60,635 nt of DNA, taken from NCBI RefSeq assembly GCF_000956505.1, contig NZ_JYIX01000022.1:1-60635 (forward strand). Direction: 5' to 3'. Made by a program: the position numbers and the translations under genes. How positions within the stretch are numbered: position 1 is the stretch's first letter; every line of letters starts with the position of its first letter. Positions 16,087-22,976 of this stretch are shown here, in pieces. This stretch comes from Microbacterium azadirachtae (lineage in GTDB: Bacteria > Actinomycetota > Actinomycetes > Actinomycetales > Microbacteriaceae). Below the pieces are notes generated by a model, which saw only the letters and a list, made by a program, of their open reading frames with translations, did not search any database and was not told the origin of the DNA.

Positions 16087-16863
16087 TCACGCCCGTGAGG
16101 ATGCGACGGCCTCTGCCGCCGTCTCCAGTCGGGACTTCTCATCCAGCAGCCACTCGACGCCGCCCGCGATGCGGCGGACGGCGATGGCTCTCGCAGCCTC
16201 GGTGTCGGCCGCGCCGATCGCATCGACCTCCGCCTGCCGTGCGGCGCGGCTGCGCATACGGTTGCCCTCCTCGCGCAGTCCCAGCCAGATCAGCGATCCG
16301 ATCTCCGCCTGCAGACGCAGTTCCTCGCGCACGAGCCGCGGCGACTGGCTGAGAGCTGCGACCTCGAGCTGGAACCGCGCAACCGCGCGCCGCGCCCCGC
16401 CCGCCGTGGAGAGGTCCTCCTGCTCCTCGAGCTCGCGCAGGCCCTGCACATCGTCCTCTCCGGCGCGGTCTGCCGCGAGCTCCGCGGCCATGCCCGCGAT
16501 CGCCGCGTAGTGCATGGACGCATCGCGCAGCTCGACCCGGCTGACCGCGCGGATCCGCTCGTCGGTGAAACGCCGGGCGGTATCGGGATCGAACGTGACG
16601 AAGCTGCCGCCGTCGCGACCCCGCCTGGTCTCGATGAGGCCGGCGTCGCGCAGCGCTTCGAGCGCCTCTCGCGCGGTGACCACGGCGACGCCGAGTCGCC
16701 GCCCCAGCTGCGACTCGCTGGGCAGCCGTTCCCCGTCGTGCAGAACGCCGGAGGTGATCGCATCCTGCAGCCGGCGCTCCACGATCTCGGCCCGCCCGAT
16801 GTCCGACAGAGGCGCGAAGACGGCCGACCGCGCGGGATCCACACCTGCCGACACCTGTGCCAC
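16087..16863 (-). CDS. GntR/FadR-family regulator with FCD domain
   Basis: 258 residues. The winged helix spans about residues 25-95 (RRLQDAITSGVLHDGERLPS, ESQLGRRLGVAVVTAREALE, LIETRRGRDGGSFV), followed by a helical FCD ligand domain containing a His/Asp-rich effector pocket. FCD members sense acids, sugars or amine catabolites. The GTG start at 16863 is preceded by GAGAGGAG and fits the family N-terminus. It diverges from a polyamine-type ABC importer across 120 bases that hold one near-consensus promoter and a long inverted repeat, the likely binding site. Confidence 0.9.
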   Translation of the reverse strand: MAQVSAGVDPARSAVFAPLSDIGRAEIVERRLQDAITSGVLHDGERLPSESQLGRRLGVAVVTAREALEALRDAGLIETRRGRDGGSFVTFDPDTARRFTDERIRAVSRVELRDASMHYAAIAGMAAELAADRAGEDDVQGLRELEEQEDLSTAGGARRAVARFQLEVAALSQSPRLVREELRLQAEIGSLIWLGLREEGNRMRSRAARQAEVDAIGAADTEAARAIAVRRIAGGVEWLLDEKSRLETAAEAVASSRA

Positions 16864-16906
16864 GCCGCTCTCCTCTCGGGGCTGTGAGACGACGGTAACA
16901 CGAGTG

Positions 16907-16934
16907 TTGACAAAATCCTCTGTTCCCATATGAT
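16907..16934 (+). promoter_or_regulatory. Promoter of the ABC importer operon
   Basis: TTGACA at 16907-16912 and TATGAT at 16929-16934 with a 16-base spacer. It is the closest match to the sigma-70 consensus in the window. Transcription should start near 16941, leaving a 43-base leader that includes the right half of the inverted repeat and a GAAGGAG ribosome site. Confidence 0.8.
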
Positions 16935-16959
16935 TCCAAACATCTACTAACAGAGGATT
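16914..16959. promoter_or_regulatory. Split inverted repeat straddling the importer promoter
   Basis: AATCCTCTGTT (16914-16924) and AACAGAGGATT (16949-16959), perfect 11-base arms separated by 24 bases. The left arm lies between -35 and -10 and the right arm just after the start of transcription. Arm centres are 35 bases apart, a little over three helical turns, so a tetramer or two dimers of the divergent GntR protein could grip both. An RNA hairpin is not possible for the left arm because it is upstream of the transcription start. Confidence 0.65.
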
Positions 16960-16983
16960 AGTCCTCGCATCGAAGGAGATGTG

Positions 16984-18066
16984 ATGGCCGACAAGCCCGT
17001 CGCGATCAGACTCACCGGACTCACCCGTGCATTCGGATCCGTCACCGCCGTCGACGGCGTGGATCTGGAGATCGCCGAGGGAGAGTTCTTCTCCATGCTC
17101 GGACCGTCCGGATCCGGCAAGACCACCGTGCTGCGCCTCATCGCCGGTTTCGAGCAGCCCACCTCCGGCACGGTCGAGCTGTTCGGGGAGGACGTGACGA
17201 CGAAGGCGCCGTTCGACCGCGACGTCAACACGGTGTTCCAGGACTACGCGCTGTTCCCGCACATGACGGTGCTCGACAACGTCGCCTACGGACTGCGCGT
17301 GCGCGGCGTCCGCGCGAAGGAACGCCGCGAGCGCGCCCGGAGAGCGCTCGCGAGCGTGCGGTTGGAGCACGTCGCGGATCGCAAGCCCAGCCAGCTCTCG
17401 GGCGGCCAGCGGCAGCGGGTGGCGCTCGCCCGCGCCACCGTCGTCGAGCCCAAGGTGCTGCTGCTGGACGAGCCGCTCGGTGCACTCGATCTGAAACTGC
17501 GCGAGCAGATGCAGGTCGAGCTGAAACAGATCCAGCGCGATCTCGGCATCACGTTCATCTTCGTGACCCACGACCAGGAAGAGGCGCTCACGCTCTCCGA
17601 TCGGATCGCGGTCTTCAGCGCGGGACGGATCGAACAGCTGGGCACGCCGTTCGAGCTGTACGAGCGGCCGGCGTCACGGTTCGTCGCCGATTTCGTCGGC
17701 ACCTCGAATCTCTTCGACGACGTCACCAGCGAGCTCGTGCTCGGCCGCGCGGGGCACCACTCCCTCCGTCCGGAGAAGCTGGTGGTCTCGCCCGCGGCTT
17801 CGACCGAGCCCGGATCCCGGTCCGCCGCGGGCGTTGTCGCGGAGGCCATCTACCTCGGCTCCGGCGTGCGTCTCGTGGTCGACCTCGACCAGGGGCCTCG
17901 GATCACGGTCCTGCAGCAGAACGTGGGTGGACACGCGCACGGCGACCACGGCGACCGCGTCTTCGTCTCCTGGCGGGAGGCCGATGTGGTCGCGCTCGGC
18001 GACGCCCCGATCGCCGCGCAGAACGACACCCCGTCCCGCACCATCCGCACGGTCGGCGCCCGCTGA
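16984..18066 (+). CDS. potA: Spermidine/putrescine-type ABC importer, ATP-binding protein
   Basis: 360 residues. Nucleotide-binding motifs are complete: Walker A GPSGSGKTT, Q-loop in NTVFQDYALFP, signature LSGGQRQRVALARA, Walker B VLLLDEPLGALD and the switch His in FVTHDQEEA. The C-terminal third is the TOBE regulatory domain (HSLRPEKLVV, VVAEAIYLGSG, VFVSWREADVVAL) that marks the polyamine/Fe/sugar importer subgroup. It energises the permeases at 19357 and 20292. ATG 16984 was preferred to GTG 16981 because the GAAGGAG ribosome site is better spaced. The gene symbol marks family resemblance; the ligand may be another amine or a quaternary-ammonium compound. Confidence 0.88.
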   Translation: MADKPVAIRLTGLTRAFGSVTAVDGVDLEIAEGEFFSMLGPSGSGKTTVLRLIAGFEQPTSGTVELFGEDVTTKAPFDRDVNTVFQDYALFPHMTVLDNVAYGLRVRGVRAKERRERARRALASVRLEHVADRKPSQLSGGQRQRVALARATVVEPKVLLLDEPLGALDLKLREQMQVELKQIQRDLGITFIFVTHDQEEALTLSDRIAVFSAGRIEQLGTPFELYERPASRFVADFVGTSNLFDDVTSELVLGRAGHHSLRPEKLVVSPAASTEPGSRSAAGVVAEAIYLGSGVRLVVDLDQGPRITVLQQNVGGHAHGDHGDRVFVSWREADVVALGDAPIAAQNDTPSRTIRTVGAR

Positions 18067-18113
18067 CCGGCATCCCTCGCATCCACGCACGCAGAAGAAC
18101 GAAGGAGTATCCC

Positions 18114-19292
18114 ATGCGAAAGAACACACTCAAGGCCCTCGCGGCCATCGGCCTGGCATCGGCGGTGATCGCCGCCCTGACCGGCTGCGGCACCGCAGGA
18201 TCCGGCGGGGGCGGCGCCGCCGCCGGACCGGCCGACAAGCTCGGCAAGACCGAGGGCGCGGTGAAGATCCTCGCCTGGCCCGGGTACGTGGAGGACGGCT
18301 CGAACGATCCGAACGTCGATTGGGTCTCGGACTTCACCAAGGCGACCGGCTGCAAGGTCGAGGCGAAGACGTTCGGCACGTCGGACGAGGCTCTGAACCT
18401 CATGAAGACGGGCGACTACGACGTGATCTCCGCCTCCGGCGACGCCTCGCTGCGCCTCGTCGCCTCGGAGGACGTAGCCGAGGTCAACACGAAGCTGCTG
18501 AAGAACTACGACGGGATCTTCCCGTTCCTCAAGGATCGCGCGTGGAACACGGTCGACGGGAAGCACTACGGCGTCCCGCACGGCTACGGCGCCAACCTGC
18601 TCATGTACAGCACCGAGGCGTTCCCGACTGCACCGACCTCGTGGGATGTCGTCTTCGACAAGGCCTCGGCGCATCAGGGCAAGATCACCGCCTACGACTC
18701 CCCCATCTACATCGCGGACGCGGCGGTCTACCTCATGGCGCACAAGCCGGAGCTCAAGATCAAGAACCCCTACGCGCTGGACCAGAAGCAGTTCGACGCC
18801 GCGGTGTCCCTGCTCAAGGAGCAGCGTCCGAACATCAGCGAGTACTGGGGCGACTACCTCAAGGAGGTGCAGTCCTTCCAGTCCGGCGACAGCGTCGCCG
18901 GCACCACCTGGCAGGTCATCCAGAACACGCTCGAGGGCGAAGGCGCCAAGACCGCCGTCGTGCTGCCCAGCGAGGGAGCCACGGGCTGGAGCGACACCTG
19001 GATGATCTCCTCCAAGGCGAAGAACCCGAACTGCGCGTACGCATGGCTGGACTACATCTCGAGCCCCAAGGCGAATGCCCAGGCCACCGCGTTCTTCGGC
19101 GAGGCCCCGTCGAGCGAGAAGGCCTGCGACTTCCGTGACGACTGCGCGTCGTATCACGCGGGTGACGCCGACTACGCGAGCAAGATCTGGTACTGGACCA
19201 CCCCGATCGCGAAGTGCCTGGACGGCCGCACCGATGTGAAGTGCATCGACTACGCGGGCTGGACCACGGCCTGGCAGCAGATCAGGAACTGA
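18114..19292 (+). CDS. ABC importer solute-binding lipoprotein (PotD-like)
   Basis: 392 residues. A lipoprotein signal peptide MRKNTLKALAAIGLASAVIA leads to the lipobox LTGC (Cys after ~24 residues), then a Gly/Ala-rich tether. The mature part starts KILAWPGYVEDG and has LMKTGDYDVISASGDASLRL and GVPHGYGANLLMYSTEAF, typical of the polyamine/putrescine-binding family. Six Cys in the C-terminal half (KACDFRDDC, KCLDGRTDVKC) could form disulfides outside the membrane. It captures the substrate at the outer face and delivers it to the permeases. An AAGGAG site precedes ATG. Confidence 0.88.
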   Translation: MRKNTLKALAAIGLASAVIAALTGCGTAGSGGGGAAAGPADKLGKTEGAVKILAWPGYVEDGSNDPNVDWVSDFTKATGCKVEAKTFGTSDEALNLMKTGDYDVISASGDASLRLVASEDVAEVNTKLLKNYDGIFPFLKDRAWNTVDGKHYGVPHGYGANLLMYSTEAFPTAPTSWDVVFDKASAHQGKITAYDSPIYIADAAVYLMAHKPELKIKNPYALDQKQFDAAVSLLKEQRPNISEYWGDYLKEVQSFQSGDSVAGTTWQVIQNTLEGEGAKTAVVLPSEGATGWSDTWMISSKAKNPNCAYAWLDYISSPKANAQATAFFGEAPSSEKACDFRDDCASYHAGDADYASKIWYWTTPIAKCLDGRTDVKCIDYAGWTTAWQQIRN

Positions 19293-19298
19293 CCGGAT

Positions 19299-19333
19299 CC
19301 GGTCGCCCGGGGCCTCGCGCTCCGGGCGACCGG
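19299..19333 (+). other. Intercistronic stem-loop between binding protein and permease
   Basis: Twelve-base perfect arms CCGGTCGCCCGG and CCGGGCGACCGG around an 11-base loop, in the only sizeable gap (64 bases) inside the importer operon. There is no T-tract. Such hairpins after a binding-protein gene usually protect or partly terminate the transcript, so that more binding protein than permease is made. Confidence 0.6.
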
Positions 19334-19356
19334 GACCGGGATTCGAAAGGCCCGTC

Positions 19357-20283
19357 ATGACCACCATCGCACCGGCGAAGACACCGCCACGCACCACGAT
19401 CCCCTCCCCGCGCCGTTCCGCGGCGCGACGCGGATCCGCCTACCTCTCCGCGCACCCTCGCGCCCGTCTCGCCCTGCTCCTGTCGGCCCCGCTGTTCTGG
19501 CTGGGAGCCGTGTACGTCGTCGCTCTGGCGTTGCTGCTCGTCACCGCGTTCTGGACCACCGACACCTACACGGGGCAGATCCGCACCGAGTTCACCCTCG
19601 ACAACGTGGTGACCGTCGTCACCGACGCGTTCTACCAGGGCATCACGCTGCGCACGGTCGGGATCGCGCTCGCTGTGACCCTGATCGACGTCGCCCTCGC
19701 GCTGCCGATCGCCTACTTCATGGCGATGGTGGCCTCCCCCGCCCTGCAGCGCACCCTGGTCGTGCTCGTGCTGACCCCGCTCTGGGCCTCGTACCTCGTC
19801 AAGGCCTTCGCCTGGCGCTCCGTGCTCTCCAGCGACGGCATCCTGGACTGGCTGCTTCGCCCCTTCGGCGGGAGCACTCCCGGCTACGGCATCACGGCGA
19901 CGATCATCACGCTCTCGTACCTGTGGCTGCCGTACGTCATCCTGCCCATCTACGCCGGGCTGGAGCGGGTGCCGAGCTCGCTGCTCGAGGCCTCCGGCGA
20001 TCTGGGAGGGCGCAGCTGGGCGACCCTGCGCCTGGTGGTCTGGCCGATGGCGCTGCCCGCGATCATCGCCGGCACCATCTTCAGCTTCTCGCTGTCGCTC
20101 GGCGACTACATCACGATCGGCATCGTGGGCGGAGGCGCGCAGATGCTCGGCACGCTCGTCTATCAGGACATCGGCGCGGCGAACAACCTGCCGCTCGCGA
20201 GCGCGATCGCCCTCATCCCGATCGTCATCATCTTCGGCTACCTGTTCCTCGTGCGCCGCACCGGCGCCCTGGACAACCTGTAG
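19357..20283 (+). CDS. potB: ABC importer permease 1 (PotB-like)
   Basis: 308 residues with six membrane segments after a positively charged N-terminal tail. The binding-protein-dependent permease EAA loop is present as LLEASGDLGGRSWATLRLVVWP, the site that docks on the ATPase. Its length and topology match PotB-type subunits. Forms a heterodimer with the protein from 20292; the symbol denotes family resemblance only. Confidence 0.86.
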   Translation: MTTIAPAKTPPRTTIPSPRRSAARRGSAYLSAHPRARLALLLSAPLFWLGAVYVVALALLLVTAFWTTDTYTGQIRTEFTLDNVVTVVTDAFYQGITLRTVGIALAVTLIDVALALPIAYFMAMVASPALQRTLVVLVLTPLWASYLVKAFAWRSVLSSDGILDWLLRPFGGSTPGYGITATIITLSYLWLPYVILPIYAGLERVPSSLLEASGDLGGRSWATLRLVVWPMALPAIIAGTIFSFSLSLGDYITIGIVGGGAQMLGTLVYQDIGAANNLPLASAIALIPIVIIFGYLFLVRRTGALDNL

Positions 20284-20291
20284 GAGTCATC

Positions 20292-21092
20292 GTGCGCATC
20301 TCCCTCGGAACCAGAGTCACCCTCGGCGTCGTCACCACGGTGATCCTCGCGGTCGTGTACGTGCCGCTGCTGGTCGTCCTGGTCAACTCGTTCTCCACGT
20401 CGTCCTCGCTCACCTGGCCTCCCCCCGGCTTCACGCTGGAGTGGTGGGGCCGGGCGTTCCGCAGCGACGGCGCGCTGGAGGCCGTCGGCACCAGCGCCCT
20501 GGTCGCGCTGATCTCGTCGGCGCTCGCGCTCGTCCTCGGCACGATGCTGTCCTTCGCGCTGCAGCGGTTCTCGTTCTTCGGCCGCAATACGGTGAACCTG
20601 CTCGTGATCCTCCCGATCGCGCTGCCCGGCATCATCACCGGCATCGCGCTGAACAACCTGTTCCGTACGATCCTCGGCGTGCCACTGTCGATCTGGACCG
20701 TGATCATCGCGCACACCACGTTCTGCATCGTCACCGTGTTCAACAACGCGGTGGCCCGGCTGCGGCGCATGGGCACCTCGTTGGAAGAGGCCTCGGCCGA
20801 CCTCGGCGCCGGAGTCTGGACGACGTTCCGGCTCGTGACCTTCCCGCAGCTGCGCTCCGCCCTGCTCACCGGCGGACTGCTCGCCTTCGCGCTGTCCTTC
20901 GACGAGATCGTGGTGACGACCTTCACGGCCGGATCCGGGGTGCGGACGCTGCCGATGTTCATCATCGACAACGTCGCCCGCCCCAACCAGGCGCCGATCG
21001 TCTCCGTCATCGCCGTCGTGCTGGTCGTCGTCTCGATCGTACCGATCGCCCTGGCGCAGAAGCTCTCCGGCAGCGAGCAGCAGCGCCGGTGA
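20292..21092 (+). CDS. potC: ABC importer permease 2 (PotC-like)
   Basis: 266 residues, six predicted membrane segments. EAA loop is LEEASADLGAGVWTTFRLVTFP; the early SLTWPPPGFTLEWWGRAF is characteristic of PotC-type subunits. The GTG start follows TAGGAG by five bases and comes eight bases after the previous stop. It is the last gene of the importer operon; no catabolic enzyme follows, so the operon gives no direct clue to the substrate. Confidence 0.86.
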   Translation: MRISLGTRVTLGVVTTVILAVVYVPLLVVLVNSFSTSSSLTWPPPGFTLEWWGRAFRSDGALEAVGTSALVALISSALALVLGTMLSFALQRFSFFGRNTVNLLVILPIALPGIITGIALNNLFRTILGVPLSIWTVIIAHTTFCIVTVFNNAVARLRRMGTSLEEASADLGAGVWTTFRLVTFPQLRSALLTGGLLAFALSFDEIVVTTFTAGSGVRTLPMFIIDNVARPNQAPIVSVIAVVLVVVSIVPIALAQKLSGSEQQRR

Positions 21093-21155
21093 GGTGCTCC
21101 GGGCGGCGCGGAGGGGGTGGCGTCGCCCGGAGCGCGATCGCTGCGGCCTCAGGCA

Positions 21156-21161
21156 TAGGCT
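21156..21161 (+). promoter_or_regulatory. -10 box of fadD (leaderless pattern)
   Basis: TAGGCT, six bases (GAGCAG), then GTG 21168. Confidence 0.55.
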
Positions 21162-21167
21162 GAGCAG

Positions 21168-22868
21168 GTGACGACGTTCGTTCCTCCGCGCCCCTGGACC
21201 GCCAGCTACGCCGAGGGGGTGCCGGAGGATCTCGACGAGGTATCCGGATCCCTCGTCGACATCGTCGAGGCATCGGCCCGCGACTATCCGGACGCCCCGG
21301 CGCTGCAGTTCTTCGGGCGGACCACGTCGTACCGCGACCTGCAGGCCGCGATCGATCGAGCGGCCGCGGGGCTGAAGGCGCTCGGCGTGAAGGCCGGGGA
21401 TCCGGTCGCGATCGTGCTGCCGAACTGTCCGCAGCACATCATCGCGTTCTACGCCGTCCTGCGCCTGGGCGCCGTGGCCGTGGAGCACAACCCGCTGTAC
21501 ACGCCGCGCGAGCTGCGCAAGCAGTTCGAGGACCACGGCGCGAAGCACGCGATCGTCTGGAACAAGGTCGTCGCGTCCGTGCAGGAGTTCCCTGCGGACC
21601 TCGCCGTCACGAACCTCATCTCGGTCGACGTCACGCGCGCGATGCCCGCGCTCACGCGGTTCGCGCTGCGTCTGCCGGTCGCGAAGGCGCGCGAGTCCAG
21701 GGAGGCGCTCACCACCCGGGTCCGGGGCACCGTCACCTGGGAGTCCGTCGTCGGGTACTCCCCGCTCCCCTCGTCGCACCCCCGTCCCGCAACGGACGAC
21801 CTGGCGATCATCCAGTACACGTCCGGCACCACGGGCACCCCTAAGGGCGCCTCGTTGACGCACCGCAACCTGCTCGCCAATGCGGCGCAGGCCCAGGCCT
21901 GGGTTCCTTCGATCACGCGCGGGAACGGCTGCGTCGTGTACGCGGTGCTGCCGATGTTCCACGCCTACGGGCTCACGCTCTGCCTCACGTTCGCGATGTC
22001 CATCGGGGCACGCCTCGTGCTGTTCCCCAAGTTCGACCCCGATCTCGTACTCGACGTGGTGAAGAAGCATCCCGCGACCTTCCTGCCGCTCGTGCCGCCG
22101 ATCGCGGACCGCCTGCTCAAGGCTGCGACCGCCCAGGGCGTGTCGCTCGCCGGCATCGAGGTGGCGATCTCGGGCGCGATGGCGCTGCCGCACGAGCTCG
22201 TGGTCCCGTTCGAGCGGGCCACGGGCGGCTATCTCGTCGAGGGGTACGGCCTGAGCGAGTGCTCGCCCGTGCTCATGGCGAACCCGGTCGCGGACAACCG
22301 CGTGCCCGGCACGGTGGGTCTCCCGCTGCCCGGCACCGAGTGCCGCGTGGTGGATCCGGACGAGCCGACGAAGGACGTCGAGCCGGGGCAGCCCGGCGAG
22401 CTCGTCGTCCGCGGTCCGCAGGTGTTCTCCGGCTACTACGGCAAGCCGGAGGAGACGGAAGCCGTGTTCGCCGACGGCTGGTTCCGGACCGGCGACATCG
22501 TCACGATCGACGAAGGCGGGTTCGTGCGCATCGTCGACCGGATCAAGGAGCTCATCATCACCGGCGGCTTCAACGTCGCCCCCACCGAGGTCGAGGGTGC
22601 GCTGCGCCAGCACCCGGACGTCCTCGATGCCGCGGTCGTCGGGCTCCCCAGCGAGCACTCCGGCGAGGAGGTCGTCGCGGCGATCGTCGTGGATCCAGGT
22701 ACGAACATCGACGTCGAGGCGATCCGCGAGTTCGCCCGCGGGATCCTCACGCCCTACAAGGTGCCGCGCCGCATCTTCGTCGTCGACGAGCTGCCGACCT
22801 CGCTCATCGGCAAGGTGCTGCGGCGCCAGGTCAAGGAGCGCCTGGTCGCGCTGACCTCCGGGAGCTGA
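21168..22868 (+). CDS. fadD: Long-chain fatty acid--CoA ligase
   Basis: 566 residues of the ANL (acyl-CoA synthetase) superfamily: ATP plus fatty acid gives acyl-AMP, then acyl-CoA. Core motifs are YTSGTTGTPKGASLTHRN (A3, phosphate binding), VEGYGLSECSP (A5), GWFRTGDIV (A7), and IDRIKELIITGGFNVAP-type hinge (RIVDRIKELIITGGFN). The catalytic lysine lies near the C-terminus in SLIGKVLRRQ. The fatty-acid gate sequence LPMFHAYGLT supports a long-chain substrate. It stands alone between the importer operon and the helicase gene, with GTG as start. Confidence 0.9.
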   Translation: MTTFVPPRPWTASYAEGVPEDLDEVSGSLVDIVEASARDYPDAPALQFFGRTTSYRDLQAAIDRAAAGLKALGVKAGDPVAIVLPNCPQHIIAFYAVLRLGAVAVEHNPLYTPRELRKQFEDHGAKHAIVWNKVVASVQEFPADLAVTNLISVDVTRAMPALTRFALRLPVAKARESREALTTRVRGTVTWESVVGYSPLPSSHPRPATDDLAIIQYTSGTTGTPKGASLTHRNLLANAAQAQAWVPSITRGNGCVVYAVLPMFHAYGLTLCLTFAMSIGARLVLFPKFDPDLVLDVVKKHPATFLPLVPPIADRLLKAATAQGVSLAGIEVAISGAMALPHELVVPFERATGGYLVEGYGLSECSPVLMANPVADNRVPGTVGLPLPGTECRVVDPDEPTKDVEPGQPGELVVRGPQVFSGYYGKPEETEAVFADGWFRTGDIVTIDEGGFVRIVDRIKELIITGGFNVAPTEVEGALRQHPDVLDAAVVGLPSEHSGEEVVAAIVVDPGTNIDVEAIREFARGILTPYKVPRRIFVVDELPTSLIGKVLRRQVKERLVALTSGS

Positions 22869-22883
22869 CCCGTCCGCCTGTTT

Positions 22884-22938
22884 CAGAGCGCGCAATCGGC
22901 TCGATTCCGCCCTCGGATCGAACCATTCGCGCGCTCTG
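22884..22938. terminator. Stem-loop after fadD
   Basis: Ten-base arms CAGAGCGCGC/GCGCGCTCTG enclosing a second hairpin (TCGATTCCG/CGGATCGA). There is no U tract. It lies between the fadD stop and the helicase -10 box at 22966, so it more likely ends or protects fadD mRNA than folds in the helicase transcript. Confidence 0.5.
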
Positions 22939-22965
22939 GACTGCGATCTCCCAGGCCTGGGACGG

Positions 22966-22971
22966 TACTCT
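22966..22971 (+). promoter_or_regulatory. -10 box of the DEAD-box helicase gene
   Basis: TACTCT, five bases, then GTG 22977; a leaderless start is likely. Confidence 0.45.
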
Positions 22972-22976
22972 GAGTT

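Noticed and set aside
16087..16863. A toxin-antitoxin or defence system built from GntR and the Cache protein
   Set aside because: Both have clear regulator or sensor motifs and face a transporter; no nuclease or toxin motif exists.
16864..16983. Riboswitch in the leader of the polyamine-type importer
   Set aside because: The left arm of the inverted repeat is upstream of the predicted transcription start, so it acts as DNA, and the leader is only about 43 bases.
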